Of a stretch of 64,000 bases of DNA, positions 48,732 through 57,306 are shown one piece after another (the stretch's first letter is position 1; each line of letters begins with the position of its first letter). Below the pieces are notes generated by a model. It saw only the letters and a program-made list of their open reading frames with translations. It did not search any database and was not told the origin of the DNA. This DNA is from Bacillota bacterium (GTDB lineage: Bacteria > Bacillota > Clostridia > Tissierellales > Gottschalkiaceae), in the NCBI GenBank assembly GCA_023420895.1, contig JAEZUY010000029.1:62001-126000 (forward strand), read 5' to 3'. The translations under genes were made by a program, and so were the position numbers.

Positions 48732-49460
48732 ATGTATAAGGCTCAAAAGTCTAAAGAAATCTACAGAGGCCTTAAAAACAGATTTCTTTATGAGAACGAT
48801 TTAAACTCAATATATGTGCTTTTAGCTTTATACGATCTGGAGGAGAATATAAACAGTATTCGCCCGAGATATATTTCTCTATCCGATATAAAGCTTAAAG
48901 TCGGAGAATTTCTTCAGAAAAGAGAAAAAGCGGAGAGCACTGTTCATAATATATCAGTAGTTCTTCATGAAGATATAAACAGACTTGAACTCTGTTTCTA
49001 CCTCGAGGGTTATAAAGACGGGTATAACAGCAAGAGACTTGCCAATGTTCTCGAATACGAAATTATAAAGATGTACGGAATAGGTTTTACTTATAAAAGA
49101 GACAATCTCAGATATATACTGAATGATGACAATTTCACTGAGCTGAAAGAGTCGTTTACAGATATAATGGGCGCTAATTTTGAGAACCAGACGTATATGA
49201 ATACACTGGCGGACAGATTCATACACAGAATAATGATGAATAAACTTTTTAATTTAGAAGAATACATGGCGGGCCAGTTCAGTTACAATACGGATATGAA
49301 CGAGTTTGAAGCGGAGCTTTCTGCTTACAGACTCAATGAAATAGAACTGAAATCAATAGAAAGATATCTAAATGATGAAATCAAACCTCATCTGAACCGT
49401 CTTTATCAAGAGTCATTATGGGCTGCTGTAAATGACAGAGTGTTCAACAGATATAAATAA
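48732..49460 (+). CDS. Protein of unknown function, 242 aa
   Basis: Not recognised. Soluble, mixed helical, rich in Tyr, Asn and Glu, with no membrane segment, signal peptide or clear enzyme motif. GAGGTGGTGG precedes ATG 48732, 24 nt after yebC, so it is probably cotranscribed with yebC. It ends just before a terminator hairpin and the sensor operon. It could belong with either neighbour. Codon usage matches the rest of the window. Confidence 0.75.
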   Translation: MYKAQKSKEIYRGLKNRFLYENDLNSIYVLLALYDLEENINSIRPRYISLSDIKLKVGEFLQKREKAESTVHNISVVLHEDINRLELCFYLEGYKDGYNSKRLANVLEYEIIKMYGIGFTYKRDNLRYILNDDNFTELKESFTDIMGANFENQTYMNTLADRFIHRIMMNKLFNLEEYMAGQFSYNTDMNEFEAELSAYRLNEIELKSIERYLNDEIKPHLNRLYQESLWAAVNDRVFNRYK

Positions 49461-49463
49461 ACG

Positions 49464-49492
49464 GAGAGATGTGAAAACGTCTCTCTTTTTTT
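49464..49492 (+). terminator. Terminator just before the sensor operon
   Basis: GAGAGATG (49464-49471) with CGTCTCTC (49478-49485, one G-U), then TTTTTTT. The next gene's SD starts at 49503, so no promoter fits between. Confidence 0.85.
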
Positions 49493-49516
49493 AATATGCA
49501 GAAAGGAGGAAACGGA

Positions 49517-52045
49517 TTGCAAATAAGCGGGAAATTGAAAAAATTCACTGTATTAATACCTATATTTCTTATACTGGCAATATTCTTTTCAATAATGCAT
49601 AAAAATGTGAATAAAAAAGAAAGATTTTATATGGTCAAAGATGACTTTTCATCATTCGGAATAGTTCTCGATAAAACAGTGCATGAACTCGGAATAGAAG
49701 GACTTCGGATTGAAGCCGTTCCGGAAAGAGAGTTCATGATGAAAAATTACGGCGAAAGAGATATGTTCGAAGTGAAGAGAAGACTCACTGCCTTGAGAGA
49801 CAAGACATACGTTCCGTTTATAAAGCCCACTGTAGTTTTTGCAGTGGACAGAACCAGAGTAAATGAAAATATAGATTCATGGAAAAGTCTCATAGATTCG
49901 GATTACAAAGTTCTTTTTTCAAGTTTAGAAGAAGACTTGGGAGTTTCATCTCTGCTGGCTATGAATATAAGTCTGGGATACAATGAAAAAAACTTGACCC
50001 ATGCTGAGGAAGTTTTCAAAGAAATGGAGAAAGACGGCAGAATAGGATATCTGAATGAATATAAAGAGGATGATATGAATCTTATAAACATATCCAAGCC
50101 GGAAGAGTACCCTATAATGGTACTCTGGGACTATCAGGCCGCATATATAAAGAGCAATGTAAATGAAAATTTCGATTTGATAGTTCCCAAAGACGGAACT
50201 TTAACGACCACTATGGGAATGATGTCCACCAGCGAAAAAGGAAGAGAATCGGATGAGTTTTTCAGAATAACAAAGTTTCTCAAGAGTGAAGAAGGACAGA
50301 AGCTTCTAGCAGACAATGAATACAGGACTATTCATGAGGATGCGAATATAGAAATATATCCTGATGAAGAAAGCTACAGTTCAGCTGTTGAGATTAAAGA
50401 TTATAATGCGTGGAATACGACCCTCAACAGATTTTACAGAGCGAGAACTTATCCCAATATAAGAATAAAGCTGATTCTGCTCTCGACATTCATAGTTTTC
50501 TGGTCATTTTACGGACTGAAGAGACTTCCGGACAACAATATAAGCAAGTATTTTTCAATTGAAGCATTTATGCTTATATTCTGGGCGAGCATAAGATATG
50601 CAGAATCGATTCCAAGTTTCTATGAAGTGAGAGAACATCTGTCATATCTTTACTATATTCCTATGAACGTCATGTCTCTGGTATTTTACTATATATTCTA
50701 TCTTTACAGAAACAGAGATGTGGAAGATATACCTAGGAAAAACTTTATTATTACAGTTTCTATAACAGCGATATTCATAATAATAGCAGTTACTAACGGT
50801 TTTCACGGAATATTTATTACACCGAATACAGAGACCGGGGGCGTTTATAAATATCAGCCTATGTACTATCTGAATCTTTTGTGGATTATAACACTGGTAT
50901 GCATGGGAATTTACCATATGAATAAAGTTCTTTTCAGAAGAAACAAGAAATTTCTTTCGGCAGTATTTTTAATATATTTTACAATTGTCGCTTTATATAT
51001 TGCAGCTCACAGTAAAGGAATTATAGAGCTGAATATAACGCTCAGCATGATAATAATGATTATCATAGGGATGGAGCTTAAAATAAGATATCTGCTTTTT
51101 GAGAATCAGTTCATGGACATGCCTTTTTTCCAGAAAAGCAATAATATAATGGTAATATTCAACGACAAGCTCGATATAGTCTATATGAGCAATAACGGAG
51201 AAAAACTCAGAAAATATATGACCAGAGAACTTTTGGCGCAGAAAATGGAATATCTTGACGGACCGAGATTCATACTCGACAGGGATATGCCTGAAAGATA
51301 TTTCGGAAAGCTTTACAGAGGAATGAACGGCTATATTATGATGCTTGAAGACATGACAAAAATATATGAACTGAACAGGGAGCTGAACAATAAAAATATT
51401 GAACTGAGGAATAAGCATAAACTGCTTTCGAAAGAGAGAAATGTAAGAGAAGAGCTTGCTTCTCTGAGAGTGAGCGTAAATCTTATGAACAATATAGAAT
51501 ATGCAATAGAAGACAATCTGAAAAATCTCAAAGTCTATCTGAAAGATCTTTATGACGGGAAAAATGTGAAATACAATGCAGATCATATATATATGCTCTG
51601 CCGATATATAAAACAGAGAGCGCAGATGTCAGTTCTGGCGATGAAGAATGAAAAAATGAACAAAGAGAGAACTCTCAAAGTGCTCAACGATTTAGTAGAT
51701 GAATTTAAGAATAAAGAGTTCGACTTCTTCATAGTTATTGCAGGAGATGAAGAGATATCTGTAAGCTCACTGATAGAGATACATCAGTTTTTCTACAGTC
51801 TTCTGAAGACTTATTACAGGTATGAAAATTCCTCTATGTTCTGCAGACTGGTAAATTCAAAAGATTCTGTCAAAATAGTAGTTAATATGAATATGGACGC
51901 CAGCGATATGCTCGATTTCACTTCTAAGATAGACAGAATGCAGGAAAAATTCAAAAGGAGAATAAAGCTTACAAACGATGAAGAAGATATGATTCTGGAA
52001 TATGAAATTCCTAAGGAGGAGGGTGAAGATATTGGAACTTTATAA
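49517..52045 (+). CDS. Membrane sensor: solute-binding-like domain, TM bundle, PAS and degenerate kinase module
   Basis: 842 aa from TTG 49517, which has AAAGGAGG seven nt upstream (an ATG at 49496 precedes the SD). One helix (about 9-28) leads to an extracytoplasmic region (about 35-300) resembling ABC solute-binding proteins, with MVLWDYQAAYIKS, DLIVPKDGTLTTTMGM and ITKFLKSEEGQKLL. A bundle of about seven helices (316-525), a PAS-like domain (about 540-620), a coiled coil and a kinase-like C-terminus follow. At the phospho-acceptor position it has RVSVNLMNN where the next gene has RQQVHDIIG, and no N-box, DxG or GxG ATP motif. It seems catalytically dead and probably modulates the downstream kinase, whose gene it overlaps by 14 nt. 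Confidence 0.75.
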   Translation: MQISGKLKKFTVLIPIFLILAIFFSIMHKNVNKKERFYMVKDDFSSFGIVLDKTVHELGIEGLRIEAVPEREFMMKNYGERDMFEVKRRLTALRDKTYVPFIKPTVVFAVDRTRVNENIDSWKSLIDSDYKVLFSSLEEDLGVSSLLAMNISLGYNEKNLTHAEEVFKEMEKDGRIGYLNEYKEDDMNLINISKPEEYPIMVLWDYQAAYIKSNVNENFDLIVPKDGTLTTTMGMMSTSEKGRESDEFFRITKFLKSEEGQKLLADNEYRTIHEDANIEIYPDEESYSSAVEIKDYNAWNTTLNRFYRARTYPNIRIKLILLSTFIVFWSFYGLKRLPDNNISKYFSIEAFMLIFWASIRYAESIPSFYEVREHLSYLYYIPMNVMSLVFYYIFYLYRNRDVEDIPRKNFIITVSITAIFIIIAVTNGFHGIFITPNTETGGVYKYQPMYYLNLLWIITLVCMGIYHMNKVLFRRNKKFLSAVFLIYFTIVALYIAAHSKGIIELNITLSMIIMIIIGMELKIRYLLFENQFMDMPFFQKSNNIMVIFNDKLDIVYMSNNGEKLRKYMTRELLAQKMEYLDGPRFILDRDMPERYFGKLYRGMNGYIMMLEDMTKIYELNRELNNKNIELRNKHKLLSKERNVREELASLRVSVNLMNNIEYAIEDNLKNLKVYLKDLYDGKNVKYNADHIYMLCRYIKQRAQMSVLAMKNEKMNKERTLKVLNDLVDEFKNKEFDFFIVIAGDEEISVSSLIEIHQFFYSLLKTYYRYENSSMFCRLVNSKDSVKIVVNMNMDASDMLDFTSKIDRMQEKFKRRIKLTNDEEDMILEYEIPKEEGEDIGTL

Positions 52046-53468
52046 ATTTGAAGAATTTCTGATAAAAGTATTTTCAATTCTGATGTTCCTGACTCTCTTC
52101 TTGAATCTGGTGATATTCGTACTTTCTTTTTATTCATTTGAAGGAAAAAGAAGAATCAAGTTCGCGCTTTATAATTTGAGCAATCTCGTCGCGGCTTTTA
52201 CCTTTCTGCTCATTCTGATAGATATATCTTATAACTTCAACTACGGAGTGAGGGTGAGAGAGTTTTCAGATATAAGATATCTTCTGCTGTACAGTGCAGG
52301 AGCCAGAATAATGTTTATAGATCAGCTGAGAAAGAATAATTTTTCTGAAAAAGTCAGAACTGTTTTTGCTGTACTGAAACTTCTGGTGATTATTTCTCTT
52401 CTTCCTTTTACTGATTCATTTATAAGCTATACGGCTCATAAAGTCATATTCTATATAGCATGCATTCTTCTTATAGATGAAAATACTGCTATAGGAATAA
52501 GGACATTTCTGTATCTAAAAAGAAATGTCACTCTGATAAGCATAGTAGAAGCTTTCGCAAAACTTGAGAGCGGTGTTATATTTGCAGATAAAAAAGGAAG
52601 AGTGAGACTGATAAATCCTTATATGTCGGAACTTATGAAAGAAGCCGGAATATATAGAATAGAGAATCTTTCAGAAATAAGCAGACTGTTCGAAAAACTT
52701 GATGTCAGAAGCTTCGGAAAAGACAGGATTGTGACTTTTAAGAACGGAAAGACTTATCAGATAATAAAAGATGAAGTAAAAATAAAAAATAAGAAATATA
52801 TACAGGCAGTATTCAACGATATAACGAAACTGTACAATCTGAACAAGAAGCTGGAAATGAAGAATGAACAGCTGGAATACTATAATGAAGAGATATCGGA
52901 AATACTGAAAAATATAGACGATATTATTCTTGAAAAGGAATCTATAAAGATCAGACAGCAGGTTCACGATATAATCGGGCAGAGGCTTTCTATTGTGAAT
53001 GCGGCTACCGGCGAAATAGAAATGACGGGTCATTCAAATGCAAAGCTTGAAGATCTGAATGAGCTTATAGACACTCTGATTGAAGACCTGAAGAGAGAAA
53101 GACTCGGAACTTACGATGACATATTTGAATATCTTAAAGAGTCTTTCAGCATAGTCGGAGTGAATATAGATATAGAAGGAAAGATACCTAAAAATCCGAA
53201 AATCAGAAACAGCATAGCCTTAATTTTAAGAGAGGCTATAACTAATGCTATATGTCATGCCAATGCAAATGAAATCAATATGAAGATTGAAGAAGATATA
53301 GACAGCATTGTTATTGAAATATGGGATAATGGTGAAATTAAAGAAACTAAGATATCTGAAGGAACAGGCATGAGAGGAATAAGAAGAAGAGTTGAAGAAG
53401 ATCTCGGGGGAAAACTTGAGATAATTCTAACAGACGGATTTAAGATGAAAATAACGGTACCTGCATAA
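52032..53468 (+). CDS. Sensor histidine kinase (HisKA_3 type)
   Basis: 478 aa from TTG 52032, with AAGGAGGAGGGTGA upstream inside the preceding gene. About five to six membrane helices (1-160), a PAS-like domain (about 175-270), a coiled coil (270-305), H-box with phospho-acceptor His312 (RQQVHDIIGQRLSIV), N-box (LREAITNAICHA), DNG at 432-434 and GTGMRG at 444-449. All catalytic motifs are intact. There is no sizeable extracellular domain, consistent with ligand sensing being supplied by the upstream partner. It faces the response regulator across a bidirectional terminator. Confidence 0.88.
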   Translation: MELYKFEEFLIKVFSILMFLTLFLNLVIFVLSFYSFEGKRRIKFALYNLSNLVAAFTFLLILIDISYNFNYGVRVREFSDIRYLLLYSAGARIMFIDQLRKNNFSEKVRTVFAVLKLLVIISLLPFTDSFISYTAHKVIFYIACILLIDENTAIGIRTFLYLKRNVTLISIVEAFAKLESGVIFADKKGRVRLINPYMSELMKEAGIYRIENLSEISRLFEKLDVRSFGKDRIVTFKNGKTYQIIKDEVKIKNKKYIQAVFNDITKLYNLNKKLEMKNEQLEYYNEEISEILKNIDDIILEKESIKIRQQVHDIIGQRLSIVNAATGEIEMTGHSNAKLEDLNELIDTLIEDLKRERLGTYDDIFEYLKESFSIVGVNIDIEGKIPKNPKIRNSIALILREAITNAICHANANEINMKIEEDIDSIVIEIWDNGEIKETKISEGTGMRGIRRRVEEDLGGKLEIILTDGFKMKITVPA

Positions 53469-53479
53469 GGATGTAAAAA

Positions 53480-53515
53480 AGCCGGGGTCAAATGACCTCG
53501 GCTATAATTTTTTTT
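53480..53515. terminator. Bidirectional terminator between kinase and response regulator
   Basis: AGCCGGGGTC (53480-53489) with GACCTCGGCT (53494-53503, one G-U); A-run upstream and T-run at 53508-53515. Confidence 0.85.
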
Positions 53516-54152
53516 CCATCGTTTCTTCATCAAACATAATTTCCGGATCTATATATCCTTTTTTTGTTGCATATGCAAGCAGCTGGGCTCTATTGTCGAA
53601 ACCGCTTTTTTCAAGCAGTTTGGATATATAAGTCTTTATCGTGTTGTGACTGTATCCCAGCTTATCGCCAATCCTATTCACACTGAAACCGCAGCATAAA
53701 TACTGCAGTATTTCCACTTCCAAGTCGGAGAATTCATAAGTTTCATCAGTATCTTTCGAATAGCCGACAAATGTGCTCGGAAAGATTTTGTAGTCTTCCA
53801 GTGAAGTCTGAAGCATGCTTATAAGATTCTTAGGATGAATATCTTTATAGAGATATCCGTCTGCGCCGACTTCCTTTGCCCTTTTTATAAGTATATATTC
53901 TTTCATCCCGGTCAGAATGAACACTTTTATATTTGGGAACTCTTTCTTTATATCTTCAGTGGCATCGATTCCGTTTCCATCTGCAGTATATACGTCCATA
54001 AGCACTATATCCGGCTTATATTCTCTGCATAAATCTAATGCGTCTGAAGCGTTGGGAGTTGAAGCTACAACTTCGAAGTTTCCGGAAGAATTCAGCATAA
54101 CTGAAAAGGACTCTCTTAGAATAGTGTGATCCTCAACCAGTAAAACTTTCAT
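53502..54152 (-). CDS. NarL/LuxR-type response regulator
   Basis: 216 aa. Receiver domain with acidic pocket E7/D8, phospho-acceptor D53, T81 and K103; LuxR HTH at about 145-205 (ILQYLCCGFSVNRIGDKLGYSHNTIKTYISKLLEK). The intact pocket means it can be phosphorylated, most likely by the HisKA_3 kinase next door, since that kinase subtype usually pairs with NarL-type regulators. Minus-strand TATAAT (54201-54196) and GGAGGAG before the ATG support separate expression. Divergent from pspA. Confidence 0.93.
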   Translation of the reverse strand: MKVLLVEDHTILRESFSVMLNSSGNFEVVASTPNASDALDLCREYKPDIVLMDVYTADGNGIDATEDIKKEFPNIKVFILTGMKEYILIKRAKEVGADGYLYKDIHPKNLISMLQTSLEDYKIFPSTFVGYSKDTDETYEFSDLEVEILQYLCCGFSVNRIGDKLGYSHNTIKTYISKLLEKSGFDNRAQLLAYATKKGYIDPEIMFDEETMEKKL

Positions 54153-54176
54153 TTTTTAATATTCTCCTCCTAAACT

Positions 54177-54192
54177 ATATACTTTAGTATAT
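54177..54192. promoter_or_regulatory. Palindrome in the response regulator-pspA intergenic region
   Basis: Perfect inverted repeat ATATACT (54177-54183), TT, AGTATAT (54186-54192), lying at the predicted transcription start of the response regulator gene. Candidate operator. Confidence 0.5.
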
Positions 54193-54322
54193 CATATTAT
54201 ACCCAAACGGATATAGTATTAAAGATTTATAGATGTTATAATGATAGTGTAGTCAGGAAATCGTTATCAATTAAATAAATTCAAATGAAAATAGTTAAAA
54301 ATGAGAAATGGAGGGTATAATT

Positions 54323-54997
54323 ATGGCAAGCATACTTACAAGATTTAAAGATATAATGTCTTCGAATATCAATTCACTTTTAGATAGAGCAGAAGATCCT
54401 GCGAAACTCGTAGATGAGTATATAAGACAGATGGAAAGCGATTTAGGCAAGGTGAAAGCTGAAACTGCTTCAGTTATGGCGGAAGCCGCTAAAGCTAAAA
54501 GAGATCTTAATTCATGTGAAGAAGAAATAGAAATGATGACAAAATATGCAAAAAGAGCTCTTGAAGCCGGAAGTGAAGCAGATGCAAGAACTTTCCTCGA
54601 AAAGAAAAAAGAGCTTGAAACTAAGAGAGAAAGTCTCAAGGCTTTAAGCGATTCTGCAGACGGAAATGCAAAAAAAGTCAGAGAAATGCACGATAAACTG
54701 TGTTCAGATATAGAGAGACTTAAAGGAAAGAGAGCAGAAATAAAATCGAAAGTCGCAATAGCTGAAACTACGAAGAAAGTGAGCGCCTTTGATAAAATCG
54801 GAACCAGCACAGGAAAATTCGAGTCGCTTGAAGAAAAAGCCGACAGAATGCTGGATGAAGCCAATGCTATGAGTGAGCTTGAAGGCGGAAATGACGATAT
54901 AGAAGATCTCAAAGCTAAATACAGTTCAGATGTCGCAGACAGCGATATAGATGCGGAACTTGAAGCTCTTAAAGCTGAACTTGGAAAAACAGAATAA
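54323..54997 (+). CDS. pspA: PspA/IM30 family protein
   Basis: About 224 aa, almost wholly helical coiled coil (about 25-190). MASILTRFKDIMSSNINSLLDRAEDPAKLVDEYIRQM is the family N-terminus (quoted in part: residues 1-37). It is an ESCRT-III-like membrane-stabilising protein induced by envelope stress. ATG 54323 follows GGAGGG; ATG 54308 is in frame but has no SD. First of a three-gene set matching B. subtilis ydjF(pspA)-ydjG-ydjI. Confidence 0.92.
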   Translation: MASILTRFKDIMSSNINSLLDRAEDPAKLVDEYIRQMESDLGKVKAETASVMAEAAKAKRDLNSCEEEIEMMTKYAKRALEAGSEADARTFLEKKKELETKRESLKALSDSADGNAKKVREMHDKLCSDIERLKGKRAEIKSKVAIAETTKKVSAFDKIGTSTGKFESLEEKADRMLDEANAMSELEGGNDDIEDLKAKYSSDVADSDIDAELEALKAELGKTE

Positions 54998-55029
54998 CAC
55001 GCAGATTATTAAGAAAGAGGGATTAAGTT

Positions 55030-56037
55030 ATGGGATTTTTCGGAAATCAGTTTGCGAATGTAGTTGAATGGGAAGAATACAATGACGAGACTATATTCTG
55101 GAAATGGGCAAATAAAGAGATAAAAAAAGGAAGTAAACTTATAATAAGACAGGGACAGGATGCTATATTCATGTTCAACGGAAAAGTGGAAGGAATTTTC
55201 AAAGATGAAGGAAGTTTCGATATAGAAACTGAAATAGTTCCTTTTCTTTCTACACTGAAAGGATTCAAATTCGGATTCAATACAGGCATGAGAGCGGAAG
55301 TCCTTTTTATAAATACAAAAGAGTTCACAGTGAAATGGGGAACTAAGAATGCTATAAATATACCTACTCCGGGTCTTCCGGGAGGTATGCCTATAAGAGC
55401 TTTCGGAACTTTCAACTGCAAAGTTGACGACTACAATGTGCTTATAGAAAAAATAGCGGGAATAAAGCATCAGTTCACTATAGACGATGTTAAAGAGAGA
55501 GTTATAGCTGTTCTGGATCAGCTTTTAATGAAATGGATATCGATTGAAGGAAAAGATATATTCAATCTTCAGGCCAATGCTTTTGAAATAGCTAAAGGGA
55601 TAAAAGAAGATCTCGATATGGAGATGAGAAAAATAGGTCTTGAAATAACAGGATTCAATATAGCGAGCGTTTCATATCCTGAAGAAATTCAGGCTATGGC
55701 CAATAAAGCGGCATCTCAGAGCATGGTAGGAGATATGAACAAATATACGCAGATGGCGGCGGCCGACTCAATGGCTAATTCGCAGAGCGGAAGCGTTGCA
55801 GGAGACATGATGAACATGCAGATGGGAATGATGATGGGCAAGCAGATGATGGACAATATGCAGCAGGCTCAGCAGCAACAGCAGCAGGGACAGCCTCAGC
55901 AGAATCCTCAGATGCAGCAGCCTCAAGGAGGCGGAGGAGCATCAGAACCGGCTGCAGGACCTAAATTCTGCCCTGAGTGCGGAAACAAGACAGACGGAGC
56001 GAAATTCTGCTCTAACTGCGGAACAAAACTAATATAA
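55030..56037 (+). CDS. YdjI-like SPFH-domain protein with zinc ribbon
   Basis: 335 aa. N-terminal SPFH/band-7-like domain (about 30-240; GFFGNQFANVVEWEEY start), a Met/Gln-rich low-complexity linker (about 255-305; MMNMQMGMMMGKQMMDN then Q-runs) and a C-terminal double CxxC zinc ribbon (CPECGNK...CSNCGTK). In B. subtilis the YdjI relative recruits PspA to the membrane with YdjGH. AAAGAGGGATT precedes the ATG; operon with pspA. Confidence 0.88.
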   Translation: MGFFGNQFANVVEWEEYNDETIFWKWANKEIKKGSKLIIRQGQDAIFMFNGKVEGIFKDEGSFDIETEIVPFLSTLKGFKFGFNTGMRAEVLFINTKEFTVKWGTKNAINIPTPGLPGGMPIRAFGTFNCKVDDYNVLIEKIAGIKHQFTIDDVKERVIAVLDQLLMKWISIEGKDIFNLQANAFEIAKGIKEDLDMEMRKIGLEITGFNIASVSYPEEIQAMANKAASQSMVGDMNKYTQMAAADSMANSQSGSVAGDMMNMQMGMMMGKQMMDNMQQAQQQQQQGQPQQNPQMQQPQGGGGASEPAAGPKFCPECGNKTDGAKFCSNCGTKLI

Positions 56038-56056
56038 GACTGGGGGATTACAGAAA

Positions 56057-57199
56057 ATGGGGAATAGATACGACTGCAGCAGCTGTGGAGGGATAATGGT
56101 CTACGATATAAAATCAGGAAAGCTTAAATGTCCTAACTGCTCGACAGAAAGAGAAATCGTATCAGAAAGACCGATTATAGAACACAATTATGCTGAGTAC
56201 AAGAAGACTAACAGAATTGAAACTGAAACTGAAAGCGTAGAGAACAAGGAAAGCACCACTATGGTGTGCAAATCATGCGGAGCGACTATAGAGATTTCAC
56301 CTGAGATAACGGCTACATCGTGCCCTTATTGCAATTCGCATATAGTGCTTGCGGAAAAACAGGAAGAAGCTATAGTTCCGGATGGAATAATGCCTTTTAA
56401 GGTGGACATGAATCAGGCGAATCTGAATTTCATGAACTGGATAAAGGGAAAAAAACTTGCACCCTCTGCACTTAAAAATCTCTATCAGAAAGACAAATTT
56501 CTTCCAGTATATATGCCTTACTGGACATTCGATGCAGACGTTCAGTCATATTACAAAGGACAGGGAGGAATATACAGAGAAGAAACTTACAGAGATGACA
56601 AAGGAGAAACTCACACTAGAACAGTTACAGACTGGTATCCTACAAGCGGAGAAGTCGGATCGAGCTTTGACGATATAGAAGTCAGAGCGGCGACTACTCT
56701 CGATGAGAAATGCATGAAATCTGTAGGAGCTTTTACGACAGCTTCTAATCTTAAAGGATATGCTCCTGAATATATGTCAGGATTCACGGCAGAAAGATAC
56801 ACTGTTCCTATAGAGACCGCACACAGCGAAGCGGTGAATATTATGGAGAACAGCATGAAGAAACTTGCAGAGAACGACATACTGAGAAGATACGATACGG
56901 CTAGAGTTACAAGCATAACATCGAATTTTTACAACGAAACTTATAAGCATGTAATGCTTCCTATATATGCCACATCTTACGGCTTTAAAGGAAAGACTTA
57001 CAATGTGCTTATAAACGGAGAAACGGGAAACGTTTCAGGACAGTATCCTAAGAGCTATGCAAAGATTGCAATCATAGTAGTGGCAGTTATTATAGTAATA
57101 GCGGCGCTTCTTATGATTATGAACAAAGCGGATGCTGCAGAAGTTTATGCATACTGCCAGAATATGATGGGAATGTGTCAGTATATGCTTATAGCTTAA
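56057..57199 (+). CDS. YdjG-like membrane protein with two zinc ribbons
   Basis: 380 aa. Two N-terminal zinc ribbons (CSSCGG...CPNC near 8-32 and CKSCGA...CPYC near 71-96), a central domain with LPVYMPYWTFDADVQSYYKG (about 150-170), and one membrane helix at about 338-357. After the helix comes a short tail with two Cys (VYAYCQNMMGMCQYML), which is unusual. It likely anchors the PspA/YdjI stress complex, by analogy with YdjG/YdjH; only one such gene is present here. Twenty nt after ydjI. Confidence 0.82.
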   Translation: MGNRYDCSSCGGIMVYDIKSGKLKCPNCSTEREIVSERPIIEHNYAEYKKTNRIETETESVENKESTTMVCKSCGATIEISPEITATSCPYCNSHIVLAEKQEEAIVPDGIMPFKVDMNQANLNFMNWIKGKKLAPSALKNLYQKDKFLPVYMPYWTFDADVQSYYKGQGGIYREETYRDDKGETHTRTVTDWYPTSGEVGSSFDDIEVRAATTLDEKCMKSVGAFTTASNLKGYAPEYMSGFTAERYTVPIETAHSEAVNIMENSMKKLAENDILRRYDTARVTSITSNFYNETYKHVMLPIYATSYGFKGKTYNVLINGETGNVSGQYPKSYAKIAIIVVAVIIVIAALLMIMNKADAAEVYAYCQNMMGMCQYMLIA

Positions 57200-57263
57200 A
57201 ATGAGTTCATTAATTATCGAAAAGAGATACTTATCAGAAAATTTATCATATATAATATGAATA

Positions 57264-57291
57264 GAGACGGCTCTGGCCGTCTTTATTTTTT
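57264..57291 (+). terminator. Hairpin between the YdjG-like and radical SAM genes
   Basis: AGACGG (57265-57270) with CCGTCT (57277-57282) and TTTATTTTTT. A TATAAT at 57251-57256 just upstream would place this hairpin at the 5' end of the radical SAM transcript, so it may work as an attenuator. Confidence 0.7.
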
Positions 57292-57306
57292 GAAAGAGGT
57301 GAGAAT

